Origin: Flexicrinis sp001567485
GTDB taxonomy: Bacteria; Chloroflexota; Anaerolineae; Aggregatilineales; Phototrophicaceae
NCBI GenBank assembly: GCA_030263635.1
Contig: SZPI01000062.1
Coordinates: 1-29,827, forward strand
DNA: 29,827 bases
Reading direction: 5' to 3'
A program made the translations under genes and the position numbers. The notes below the pieces were generated by a model. That model saw nothing but the letters and a program-made list of their open reading frames with translations, did not search any database and was not told the origin of the DNA. Positions 15,192 through 22,575 of this stretch are shown in pieces (within the stretch, counting starts at the first letter, position 1; the number at the start of each line of letters is the position of its first letter).

Positions 15192-16298
15192 ATGGCCCGC
15201 ACGACCACGCGCCTCGTCGTCAAGATCGGCACCAGCAGTCTGACCGGCGGCACGCCCGCGCTTCAGCGCCCGCGCATGCTCGAACTGGTTCAGCAGATCG
15301 CGCGCATCCACGCGCACGGCATCGAGATCATCCTTGTCACCTCTGGCGCGCAGGCGGCCGGCCGCGAACGCTTGGGCTTTCCGTCGCTTGACCGGTCGGT
15401 GCCGGCCAAGCAGATGCTCAGCGCGGTGGGGCAAAGCCGGCTGATGCACTACTACAGCCAACTGTTCGAGATTTACGAGATCGTCGTAGCGCAAATTCTG
15501 CTGACGCGCGACGACCTGACCAACCGCACACGCTACTTGAACGCGCGCGACACCATCGTCGAACTGATCGGCCGGCGGATCATCCCGATTATCAACGAGA
15601 ACGACACCATCGCCACCAAAGAGTTCCGTGTCGGCGACAACGACAACCTTGCGGCGATGGTCGCCAGCTCGCTCGAAGCCGACCTGCTCGTGATGCTGAC
15701 CGATCAGCCCGGCTTGTTCACGGCCGATCCGCGTCGCGATCCGAACGCGCACCTGCTGCGCGATATCGAGCGCATCGACGAGTCGGTGTACGCGCTGGCG
15801 GGCGGCACGGCGTCGCGGTTGGGCACAGGCGGCATGGTCACCAAGATCGAGGCGGCGCACACCGCGACCCGCGCCGGAGTCACCACGATTGTCGCATCCG
15901 GCGCTGAACCGGACGTGCTGGCGCGCCTCATCAGCGGTGAGAAGATCGGGACGCGCTTTCATCCCAACGAGGTTGACTTGCAGAGCCGCAAGCGCTGGTT
16001 GCTGACCGACAAGCCGCACGGATCGGTGTGCGTCGACGCCGGGGCCAAGCGCGTGCTGGTCGAGCGTAAGGCGAGCCTGCTGCCCGTTGGCGTGACGCGC
16101 GCCATCGGCGCCTTTGACCGTGGCGAGACGGTCACGATTGTCGGGCCGGACGGCGAGAAGATCGCGCATGGGCTGAGTAACTACAAGGCCGAAGACCTGC
16201 GCCAGTTGTGCGGCGTGAAATCGCACCGGATCATCGAAATCCTCGGCTATTCCTACGGCGACACGGTCATCCACCGCGACAACATGGTGATGCTGTAA
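15192..16298 (+). CDS. proB: Glutamate 5-kinase
   Basis: A 368-residue glutamate 5-kinase, first step of proline synthesis (ATP plus L-glutamate to glutamyl 5-phosphate). The amino-acid-kinase domain has VVKIGTSSLTGG (Lys-11), VTSGAQAAGRERLG, PIINENDTIATKEFRVGDND and MLTDQPGLFTADPR. The last 90 or so residues form the PUA domain (GSVCVDAGAKRVLVERKASL onward). Length equals the canonical enzyme. The ATG at 15192 is used; the frame stays open upstream to 14991, but that extension has no domain and contains the repeats and the probable promoter. GGA lies 5 nt before the ATG. proA is not adjacent, so the pathway genes are dispersed. Feedback inhibition by proline is a family property and cannot be seen directly. 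Confidence 0.95.
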   Translation: MARTTTRLVVKIGTSSLTGGTPALQRPRMLELVQQIARIHAHGIEIILVTSGAQAAGRERLGFPSLDRSVPAKQMLSAVGQSRLMHYYSQLFEIYEIVVAQILLTRDDLTNRTRYLNARDTIVELIGRRIIPIINENDTIATKEFRVGDNDNLAAMVASSLEADLLVMLTDQPGLFTADPRRDPNAHLLRDIERIDESVYALAGGTASRLGTGGMVTKIEAAHTATRAGVTTIVASGAEPDVLARLISGEKIGTRFHPNEVDLQSRKRWLLTDKPHGSVCVDAGAKRVLVERKASLLPVGVTRAIGAFDRGETVTIVGPDGEKIAHGLSNYKAEDLRQLCGVKSHRIIEILGYSYGDTVIHRDNMVML

Positions 16299-16305
16299 CT
16301 TGGAT

Positions 16306-16334
16306 CCCTCATCCCCTCACAGGGGGATTTAGGG
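16306..16334 (+). terminator. C/G-rich hairpin after proB
   Basis: ATCCCC (16311-16316) and GGGGAT (16323-16328) pair around TCACAG, and CCCT with AGGG can extend the stem. TTTAGGG follows, then TAGGGGG as a tandem 7-mer. It resembles dispersed CCCTCATCCCC-type intergenic palindromes. It may stop proB transcription, but the T run is short. The rest of the gap up to 16446 shows nothing. Confidence 0.4.
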
Positions 16335-16446
16335 GGTAGGGGGTCAAGGCCCAGACTCATCACGGTCTGTCCTGCATCGCTTTCAGCCTACCGACATTCC
16401 CAGTGTCAAGCTGGCGTCGTCCAGCAAAGCATAGACGGCGCGGGCG

Positions 16447-17250
16447 TCATTCCCCGAACCGCAGTTCGAGCCAGTCCACCGCGAACGAGACGAGTTCCCC
16501 AGCGTCGAATAGATAGCTGTCGGCGCTGCCGACGCGACCTCGCCTGCCGCCGCCTGCCGCCAGATGGGCCTGCGCGATCTGCTCGAACGTGTACGTGTCG
16601 TGTGGATCGCCGGTGTCGAAGTCCTCGACGTTTACCCACACCGTGCGCCCGTCCCGAAGCAGCGGCACAGCATAACGGACAACGCGCTTGTGACGCATCC
16701 GGGCACGGTTCTCGGCGTGATGCAGTAAGGTGATAGTGTCGAGCGGCGCGCCGAGCATCAGCACGCGACCGCCTACCTCGACCAGCTTGGCGAACGGCGA
16801 TCCGGCCCCATAGCCATAGTTCAGCGGATGATCGCCCGTGATCCACGCCGCACGCGCGCCGATGGCACACACCGAGGCCTCAGGGTTCATGCTGCGCCGG
16901 ACGCCCGGCCACGTCCGCACGCACTCGGCCAGCACGCCGTGATCGCGCACCGCGCGCGCCGTCAGCGGATCGAACGGCGGATAATGCTCGCGGTAGACCG
17001 CCTGTGCCGCTTCAGGAAGTTCGTGGAGGTGATCGGGAATGTCGTTCCAGCCGACGTACATCATCAACGTGCCGGATGGCGTCAGCGCGTCGAGCAGTGC
17101 GTGTACGACCTCGTTGGGGCCGCCCACCACCTCGCCGATAGCTTTGTAGCTCACGTGCAGCATGACGACGTCGCCGGAGAGGACGCCGAGCGCGCGGATG
17201 TCCGCCGCCAGCTGCGATCGGGTGTAGGGGATGCGTGCCGCTGGAGTCAT
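16447..17250 (-). CDS. Aminoglycoside N3-acetyltransferase-like protein (AAC(3)-II/III type)
   Basis: A 267-residue member of the antibiotic N-acetyltransferase family, which transfers acetyl from acetyl-CoA to the 3-amino group of aminoglycosides. It aligns along its length, from memory, with AAC(3)-II. Matching blocks are MLHVSYKAIGEVVGGPNEVV (about 30-49), GTLMMYVGW, YPPFDPLTA, PGVRRSMNPEASVCAIG, GAGSPFAKLVEVGGRVLMLG, then APLDTITLLHHAE with the catalytic-region His/Glu, and SYLFDAGELVSF near the end. The ATG at 17250 is chosen for AGG 7 nt upstream and normal family length. The ATG at 17295 lies right at a likely transcription start. No transposase, integron or plasmid feature is near, so this looks like a resident chromosomal gene. 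True drug-acetylating activity is not proven; some relatives act on other amines. Confidence 0.9.
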   Translation of the reverse strand: MTPAARIPYTRSQLAADIRALGVLSGDVVMLHVSYKAIGEVVGGPNEVVHALLDALTPSGTLMMYVGWNDIPDHLHELPEAAQAVYREHYPPFDPLTARAVRDHGVLAECVRTWPGVRRSMNPEASVCAIGARAAWITGDHPLNYGYGAGSPFAKLVEVGGRVLMLGAPLDTITLLHHAENRARMRHKRVVRYAVPLLRDGRTVWVNVEDFDTGDPHDTYTFEQIAQAHLAAGGGRRGRVGSADSYLFDAGELVSFAVDWLELRFGE

Positions 17251-17301
17251 CGCAAACCTGTCAGAATCGCGTGCGAAACGCGCGAATTCGTGCATCTATG
17301 T

Positions 17302-17307
17302 ATCATA
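17302..17307 (-). promoter_or_regulatory. Candidate -10 box of the AAC(3)-like gene
   Basis: The minus strand reads TATGAT, five of six consensus bases, about 50 nt before the chosen ATG. No -35 box is clear. The divergent gap 17251-17457 holds the leaders of this gene and ridA-like; nothing else is seen. Confidence 0.3.
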
Positions 17308-17457
17308 CTAACAACCGGACTTCTACGCATAAAGGGACACGCCATGGCCCCATACACCGGCCCGCCGTTCCGTGATAGAGCAATCGCGTAGTTTCCCCGT
17401 CAACCCGAACCCGTACACGCCGGCGCATGTTGGAAGTAGAGGTAAAGGATTATTGCC

Positions 17458-17847
17458 ATGTTCGAGCAGACCCGTATCCCCGTTCGTTCCGCCCTCGCCG
17501 AAACATTTCCGTATTCACGCGCAGTCCGTATTGGCAGCATCATTACCGTGTCCGGCACCGGGGCGTACAGCCCGGACGGCCAGATCGTCGGGCCGCACGA
17601 CCCGTATCAACAAGCCGTGCGGATCTACCAGATCATCGACGATGCGCTGCGCCACTTCGGCGCGACCCGCGACGATGTCGCCCATGTTGGGATCCACCTT
17701 ACCCACATCGCGCATTGGGAAGCGGTCGGCCGGGCGCATAAGGAATACTTCTTCAGTGAGCCGCCATCGGTCACGCTGACGCAGGTCTCCGGCTTGCTGT
17801 ATCCAGAGATGCTCGTCCTGATCGACGCGATGGCGGTCATTGCATAG
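17458..17847 (+). CDS. RidA/YjgF family protein lacking the catalytic Arg
   Basis: A 129-residue protein with the RidA fold: FPYSRAVRIGSIITVSGTGA (about 17-36), DPYQQAVRIYQIIDDALRHFG (48-68), ATRDDVAHVGIHLTHIAHWE and the final strand pair. RidA proper is a trimeric imine/enamine deaminase that clears reactive 2-aminoacrylate. Its key Arg lies in the PAR motif before the last strands. Here the aligned segment is EPPSVTLTQV and the Arg position is Val-105, and the usual Glu of VEIEA is Asp (VLIDAM). It should therefore belong to an Arg-less Rid subfamily of unknown activity. The ATG at 17458 has AAAGGA about 9 nt upstream. It is divergent from the AAC(3)-like gene and converges on the PKD lipoprotein (27-nt gap). 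Confidence 0.9.
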   Translation: MFEQTRIPVRSALAETFPYSRAVRIGSIITVSGTGAYSPDGQIVGPHDPYQQAVRIYQIIDDALRHFGATRDDVAHVGIHLTHIAHWEAVGRAHKEYFFSEPPSVTLTQVSGLLYPEMLVLIDAMAVIA

Positions 17848-17874
17848 CCGCAGCTCCGCATCCGGGGCGAGACG

Positions 17875-18538
17875 CTATTCTTCTTCTTCCGGCGTCGGGC
17901 ACTCGCCGGTGATCGTGGTGAACCAATCGGCGCGCACCCAGCCGGTGACGGTTCGGCGCACGTAGTACCACGTGTTGCCTTCATCGTCGTATGCGGCCAA
18001 GTTGGTCGACAGCGACCCACTCGTGACACGCCCCTTCGGCGCCCCACTATCATCCGGGGCGTTCCGCATCGTCACCGGGCTGCGCACCGAGAGCGTGCAG
18101 GTCGGCAGGCGCAGCGTCAGCCCCCGAATGGCGGTGCTGCTGCCGCTGACGTTGCTGACGGTGAGCTTTATGACGTAGCGCCCCTCTGCCGCGTAGGTGT
18201 GCGAGGGTTCAAAGTCGGTCGATGTCGTGCCGTCGCCGAAGTCCCACAGCACGGATCCCCGGCCGCGAGTACGGTTGTCGAAATTCACCGTGAGGCGCTT
18301 TGTGTCCATGCGGAAGCTGGCGCGCGGCGCGGCGGGGCCGGGCGTCGGCGTGATGGTCGGCGTATCCGTCGGCGTGAACGACGCGGTCGGCGTTGCGGTA
18401 TGGGTCGCAGTGGCAGTCGGTGTCGGTGTTGCCGTGGGCGTATCGGTGGCGGTGGCGGTCTGTACAGCCGATGACCGCCGCCGCCGCGATGATCAGCGCC
18501 GCGCCGAACCGGATGAGCCGTGCGTGTCGAGCGTTCAT
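17875..18538 (-). pseudogene. PKD/SH3 lipoprotein split by a +1 frameshift
   Basis: An AGGAGG 4 nt before the ATG at 18538 starts a lipoprotein signal peptide (MNARHARLIRF, then an Ala/Ile core) ending in the lipobox AVIGC, Cys-25. Immediately afterwards this frame becomes nonsense (TDRHRHRYAHG). The neighbouring frame, from about 18459, reads a Thr/Pro linker (TATPTPTATATHT), then a PKD domain (VLWDFGDGTTSTDFEPSHTY), then a bacterial SH3-like domain (MRNAPDDSGAPKG to YYVRRTVTGWVRADWFT) and an acidic tail (PTPEEEE). One extra base around 18460-18466 explains the break. The downstream frame by itself would have to start at ATG 18309 and lose its export signal. This is either a real mutation or a sequencing error. 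It starts 24 nt after the amidohydrolase stop, so they form an operon. Intact, it would be a surface lipoprotein binding glycans or cell wall. Confidence 0.75.
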
Positions 18539-18561
18539 CGTCCCTCCTACCGTCCCTCGTT

Positions 18562-20163
18562 CTATACGCCGCCGAAGCGCCATACGCCGCCGGTCATCGT
18601 GCCGACGACCTGAGCATGCGGCAGTTCATCAAGCGGGATATCGAACAGATCACGATCCCATACGACCAAGTCCGCCAGATAACCGGCGGTCAAGCGGCCT
18701 AAACGCTGCTCCATGCCGGCAGCATAGGCCGGGCCTTCGGTATAGCCGCGCAGGGCCTCGTCCAGCGTGAGGCGGTTCTCCGGATACCATCCGTCCGGGC
18801 CGGGCGCGCCGTCGGATGCGCGCCGCCGGGCGACCGCCGCGTACAACCCGATCACCGGATCGAACGTATCGACCGGGCTGTCGCTGCCGAAGGCGACCGG
18901 CGCGCCGAGGTCGATCTGCACGCGGGCGTTGTAGGCAAGACGAGCGCGTTCGCCCCAATATGCGTCAGCCATTTCGATGTCGGATACGGCGTGGATCGGC
19001 TGAATGCTGGCGATGACGTGCATCCGGGCGAGCCGCCCCACGTCGTCGGGGTGGATCAACTGGACATGCTCGATACGGTGCCGGCGCTGATCGGGGTGTT
19101 CGCCGCGCGCGGCCTCTTCGTTCCGCACGGCAGCGTACACATCCAAGACCGTTCGCACCGCCGCATCGCCAATCGCGTGGATCGTGGACGGGATGCCGTG
19201 CGCGCTGGCACGGCTGACCCACTGCTGCATCTCGGCTTTCTCAGTGACAATCACGCCGAAGTTGTCCGGCTCGCCGTTGTACGGGGCCAGCATGTGCGCA
19301 GTGCGTGGGCCAAGCGCGCCATCCGCGAAGATCTTCAAGCCGCCCAGCCGCAGCCATTCGTCGCCGAACCCCCAGCGCAGTCCGGACTGGATGATGTGCT
19401 CGATGTACGGCACGTTGACGTTCTTGACGACCCGCATCGCAAGCCGGCCGCGCTCACGCAGTACTTGCAGCGCGCTCAGGCACGATGGGCCGTCGTAGTC
19501 GTGCCATCCGGTCAGGCCGCGCGCGAGCATCCGTTCCTGTGTGCGTTCAAGCAGGTCGGCGATCTGGTCGGCGGTCAGCGTTGGCACATGAGCGCGCACG
19601 GCCGACACGTTCTCGAAGACGACGCCGGTCAGTTCACCGTTCGCGTCGCGCTGATACTGCCCGCCTTCCGGGTCGGGTGTGTCGCGGGTGAGGCCAGCGA
19701 TCTCCAGCGCCTTCGAGTTGACCCAGTAGGCGTGCAGGCTCTTGGAGCCGAGCAGTACCGGATGATCGGGCGTGACGGCGTCGAGATCGAAGCGGGTCGG
19801 GAAGTGCTTGCCTTCCCACAATTCCTGCGTCCAACCCGCGCCGAGGATCCATGTGCCGGGCGGAGTCGTGCGGGCGCGCTCTGCGACACGGGCGATAACA
19901 TCTGCCTTTGCGGCGTTCATCACGTTGACGTCGGAGAGCGTGCGCGCGGTGAGCTGGCCGTGCAGGTGCGCATCGGTCAGGCCGGGCGTAACGCGCCGTC
20001 CGTCGAGGTTGTACTGCCGCGTGCCGGGCCGCGCCAGCGCCAGAATCTCGTGATCCGCGCCCACCGCGACGATCCGTCCACCGCTGATCGCCAGCGCGGA
20101 AGTCTGCGCATGACGCGGGTCGTGTGTGGTGATCTTCCCATTGACGAGAATCGAATCGATCAT
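18562..20163 (-). CDS. YtcJ-type metal-dependent amidohydrolase
   Basis: A 533-residue amidohydrolase (Amidohydro_3). The N-terminal beta-sandwich (SILVNGKITTHDP) is followed by the metal site GLTDAHLHG with His-66 and His-68. LRLGGLKIFADGALGPRTAH has the Lys/Asp strand, HAIGDAAV another metal His, HRIEHVQLI a further His, and VAFGSDSPVD the catalytic Asp. The C-terminus returns to the sandwich with RLGRLTAGYLADLVVWDRD. Such enzymes hydrolyse exocyclic or formamide-type C-N bonds; substrate is not predictable. No signal peptide is present, so it is cytoplasmic. The ATG at 20163 is used because the family sequence starts there; a longer frame begins with TTG at 20211. It is the first gene of an operon with the frameshifted PKD lipoprotein. 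Upstream are 20164-20287 (nothing recognised) and then repeats. Confidence 0.93.
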   Translation of the reverse strand: MIDSILVNGKITTHDPRHAQTSALAISGGRIVAVGADHEILALARPGTRQYNLDGRRVTPGLTDAHLHGQLTARTLSDVNVMNAAKADVIARVAERARTTPPGTWILGAGWTQELWEGKHFPTRFDLDAVTPDHPVLLGSKSLHAYWVNSKALEIAGLTRDTPDPEGGQYQRDANGELTGVVFENVSAVRAHVPTLTADQIADLLERTQERMLARGLTGWHDYDGPSCLSALQVLRERGRLAMRVVKNVNVPYIEHIIQSGLRWGFGDEWLRLGGLKIFADGALGPRTAHMLAPYNGEPDNFGVIVTEKAEMQQWVSRASAHGIPSTIHAIGDAAVRTVLDVYAAVRNEEAARGEHPDQRRHRIEHVQLIHPDDVGRLARMHVIASIQPIHAVSDIEMADAYWGERARLAYNARVQIDLGAPVAFGSDSPVDTFDPVIGLYAAVARRRASDGAPGPDGWYPENRLTLDEALRGYTEGPAYAAGMEQRLGRLTAGYLADLVVWDRDLFDIPLDELPHAQVVGTMTGGVWRFGGV

Positions 20164-20287
20164 GGCGCGGGCGTGCTTTCCGGTATGCTTGACGCCTCCA
20201 GTGTACCGCAAACAGCCCTATCGGGTGGCGGAGAAAGCTAGATCGCACTGTACGGTCGGTCTCGGCGGCGGGAGATACCGGGGCAGG

Positions 20288-20399
20288 TCAGCACTTTCTA
20301 CTCAGCACTCGGCACTTGGTGCGACCATATCACGCCGCATACTGCGAAGCGCGATACGGATCAGCACTTTCTACTCAGCACTCAGCACTTGGTGCAACC
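20288..20399 (+). repeat. Two 39-bp direct repeats (TCAGCACTTTC type)
   Basis: Positions 20288-20326 and 20361-20399 are the same 39-mer with two mismatches, separated by 34 nt. Each is built of 7-mers of the type NACTNNG (GCACTCG, GCACTTG). Confidence 0.85.
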
Positions 20400-20790
20400 C
20401 TCACCCCCGGCCCCTCTCCCTCAGGGAGAGGGGAGAATGACGCGCGCGGTGGGGTGGTGTTGGCTGTGTGAGCTGGTGGCCTCTAACAGCTGCCCCCTGA
20501 CGACTGACAACTGACCCCTTTGTGTCCTCTGTGTCCTCTGTGGTTCAGTCGGTTTGTCCTTACTCACGACTCATCACTTGACACTCAGCACTTGGTGCGA
20601 CCCTCACCCCCGGCCCCTCTCCCTCAGGGAGAGGGGAGAAGGACGTGCGTGCGTGGTAGTGGGTGGTGTTGGCTGTGTGGGCCGGTGACTTCTAACAGCT
20701 GCCCTCTGACGCCTGACAACTGAAACCTGACAACTGCCCCCTCTGTGGTTCAATCGGTTTGCCCTTACTCACGACTCATCACTTGACACT
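20380..20790 (+). repeat. Tandem 203-bp composite repeat, two copies
   Basis: Two direct copies start at ACTCAGCACTTGGTGC (20380 and 20583), with a partial third after 20787. Each contains a perfect 10-bp hairpin CCCCTCTCCC-TCA-GGGAGAGGGG (20411-20433; 20614-20636), a GGTGGTGTTGGCTGTGTG block, CTGACNN heptamers, a CTCTGTGGTTCA block and ACTCACG/ACTCATC heptamers. An inverted copy lies at 29.5 kb. The rest of the gap up to 20840 is the same heptamer type. The tandem sits before the minus-strand gene ending at 20841. Confidence 0.9.
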
Positions 20791-20840
20791 CGGCACTCAG
20801 CACTCGGCACTCAGCACTCTCACAGGGACGAGGCAGTGCG

Positions 20841-22571
20841 CTACGGCTGTGCGGCTGGATCGAGCGACGAGAAGTAGCTGCGGATCACGTCACGCATGCC
20901 CAGCGGGATATAGCCGCTTTCGAGCGCACGGCTCGCCGCGTCGGCATAGTCGCTGAACACCGTGTTGTACGGCACGACCGATTCACCCAGCGGGTTGTCG
21001 TCGAACTCGCCTTGATCGAGCGGCGCAGCGCCCGGATCAGCTTGCAGGCGCACATCCTCGCCATCGCCCGCCTCCACCGAGAATCGCGGCGAATACACGG
21101 GCTGATACGTGCGAACGCCGGTTCCGTCGGGGTTGTTCTCGTCCGGATTGTCCGACCGTGAACCTTGCTGGCCCTGTGCTGATGCGTCGTCGCCCAAGTC
21201 GGCGGCGCCGTCCCCCATGCCCTGACTGCCGCTGCCCGCCTCGCCCGTGTCATTGTTTTTGCCTTGCGCGGCGTCGTCAGGCGGGGCCAACTGCGAGCTG
21301 CCGCCTTCACCTTCGGTCTCGCCCTCGCTGGCCTGCTGGCCGAACATGCCCTCGCCTTGGGCGCCATCCTGTGCATCGCCCAAGCCTTCCGGCCCTTCTT
21401 CAGGGCGGCTGAATGCGGCGGGTTCGCTCGATGACTCGGCGGCTTCTTCTTGCGCGGCGCGGGCTTGCTGTGCGCGCTCTTCCATCGACTGCTGCTGCTG
21501 CGCCCGCTGTGTCTGTTCGGCGGCGGACTGCCCGGCTTGCTCTGCCGCGCGACGGAGCGCCTCGGCAGCGGCTTCCCGATCCCCCTCACGCAGCGCTTGT
21601 GCCGCTTCGCGCAGGGCTTGTGCCGCTTCGGGATGAGTCTGTTCCAGCGCGTCGGCTGCGTTTTCAAGCGCATCTGCCGCCTGCGCGAGCTGCTCGTCAG
21701 TCGTCTGGCCCAATGACTGCTCGAACGACTCGATCTGCTCCTGAAGTGACTGGCCGGGGGCGGCCTCGCGCCCTTGTCCGAGCGCGTTGGCGGCGGCGTC
21801 CTCGGCGGCCTGCTGTTCCTCAATCTCGGACTGCGCCATCTCGGCCTGTTCGCTGAGCGTGCCCTCGACCTCGCTCAGCGTCGCCAGCGCCTCGTCCAGC
21901 GTGATGTTCGGGTCGCGCATGGTCTCAAGCTGGGCTTGCAGGGCTTCCAGCAGCGGCCCGCGCTCCTCGTCGGAGAGGTTCGGGTCGGCGGCGATGTCTT
22001 CGAGGATCTCCGCCACTTGATCGGCGGCGGCGGCGATGGCGGCGCGTTCCCGGTCGGCGGCATCAGCAGCGGACACCGGCGGAATCAGCATGATAAGAAC
22101 GGCTAGCAGCGCCAGCGCAGCGACGACCGTGATCCATGCGCGCCGGTCGGATGTAAACGGCAGTAACACCTGAGCGCGCACGCCGCCGGCGACGGCCTGC
22201 GCATCGTCGAGCTGGTGCGCGGCGAGGCCGGCGTCGGCCTGAATCCGCCCGTCGATCAATTCAAGCGCCGTCGAGATGCGTTCCTTGAGGCCGAAGCGCA
22301 TGTCGAACCAGCGCGCCGAGTCGATCAGCGTGCGCGGCCGCAGCCACACCCATCCCGCCAGCACCAGCACGCCAAGCGCCGCGCCGGCCAGCGCAATCGT
22401 CACGGCGGTGACATCTTCGACGCCGGGGCGCAGACGTGAATACAGCGCCAACCCCGCGCCAAGCATCGTGCCGGGGATCATCGCGCGTGGAAGAGACTCG
22501 ACAAACGCGCTCAAGCGGCGGCGGCGTTCCCACGCCCGGACGACGGTCTGTAAAGTCACTTGAGCGGACAT
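20841..22571 (-). CDS. Large acidic coiled-coil membrane protein (DUF4175-like)
   Basis: A 576-residue protein. Two hydrophobic stretches near residues 30-77 and one at about 145-168 (WITVVAALALLAVLIMLIPP) anchor it. The part from about 170 to 390 is a Glu/Gln/Ala-rich coiled coil (AADALENAADALEQTHPEAA, AAQALREAAQALREGDREA). The part from about 390 to 500 is a disordered Gly/Glu/Ser/Asp-rich linker. A compact C-terminal module ends VVPYNTVFSDYADAASRALE and GMRDVIRSYFSSLDP. This build resembles DUF4175-type proteins, which in Chloroflexota I recall lying near MoxR AAA+ / DUF58 genes; those are not in this window. It should have its bulk outside the membrane. No enzymatic motif is seen. The ATG at 22571 is 4 nt after the Fic stop, so translation is coupled to the Fic and permease genes. 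Confidence 0.8.
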   Translation of the reverse strand: MSAQVTLQTVVRAWERRRRLSAFVESLPRAMIPGTMLGAGLALYSRLRPGVEDVTAVTIALAGAALGVLVLAGWVWLRPRTLIDSARWFDMRFGLKERISTALELIDGRIQADAGLAAHQLDDAQAVAGGVRAQVLLPFTSDRRAWITVVAALALLAVLIMLIPPVSAADAADRERAAIAAAADQVAEILEDIAADPNLSDEERGPLLEALQAQLETMRDPNITLDEALATLSEVEGTLSEQAEMAQSEIEEQQAAEDAAANALGQGREAAPGQSLQEQIESFEQSLGQTTDEQLAQAADALENAADALEQTHPEAAQALREAAQALREGDREAAAEALRRAAEQAGQSAAEQTQRAQQQQSMEERAQQARAAQEEAAESSSEPAAFSRPEEGPEGLGDAQDGAQGEGMFGQQASEGETEGEGGSSQLAPPDDAAQGKNNDTGEAGSGSQGMGDGAADLGDDASAQGQQGSRSDNPDENNPDGTGVRTYQPVYSPRFSVEAGDGEDVRLQADPGAAPLDQGEFDDNPLGESVVPYNTVFSDYADAASRALESGYIPLGMRDVIRSYFSSLDPAAQP

Positions 22572-22575
22572 CTGC

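Noticed and set aside
14988..16274. 428-codon minus-strand frame opposite proB
   Set aside because: Shadow frame of a certain proB; composition is typical of antisense frames in GC-rich DNA.
17427..17741. Plus-strand frame starting MLEVEVKDYCHV, overlapping the RidA-family gene
   Set aside because: It turns Arg-rich within the RidA coding sequence and is a shadow.
18991..20241. 416-codon plus-strand frame opposite the amidohydrolase
   Set aside because: The amidohydrolase has all metal motifs; this frame has none.
20520..20723. Small plus-strand frame, with a similar one at 29589-29807 on the minus strand
   Set aside because: They look alike (ending SCPLTPDN / NCPLTPDN) only because both translate the same composite repeat.
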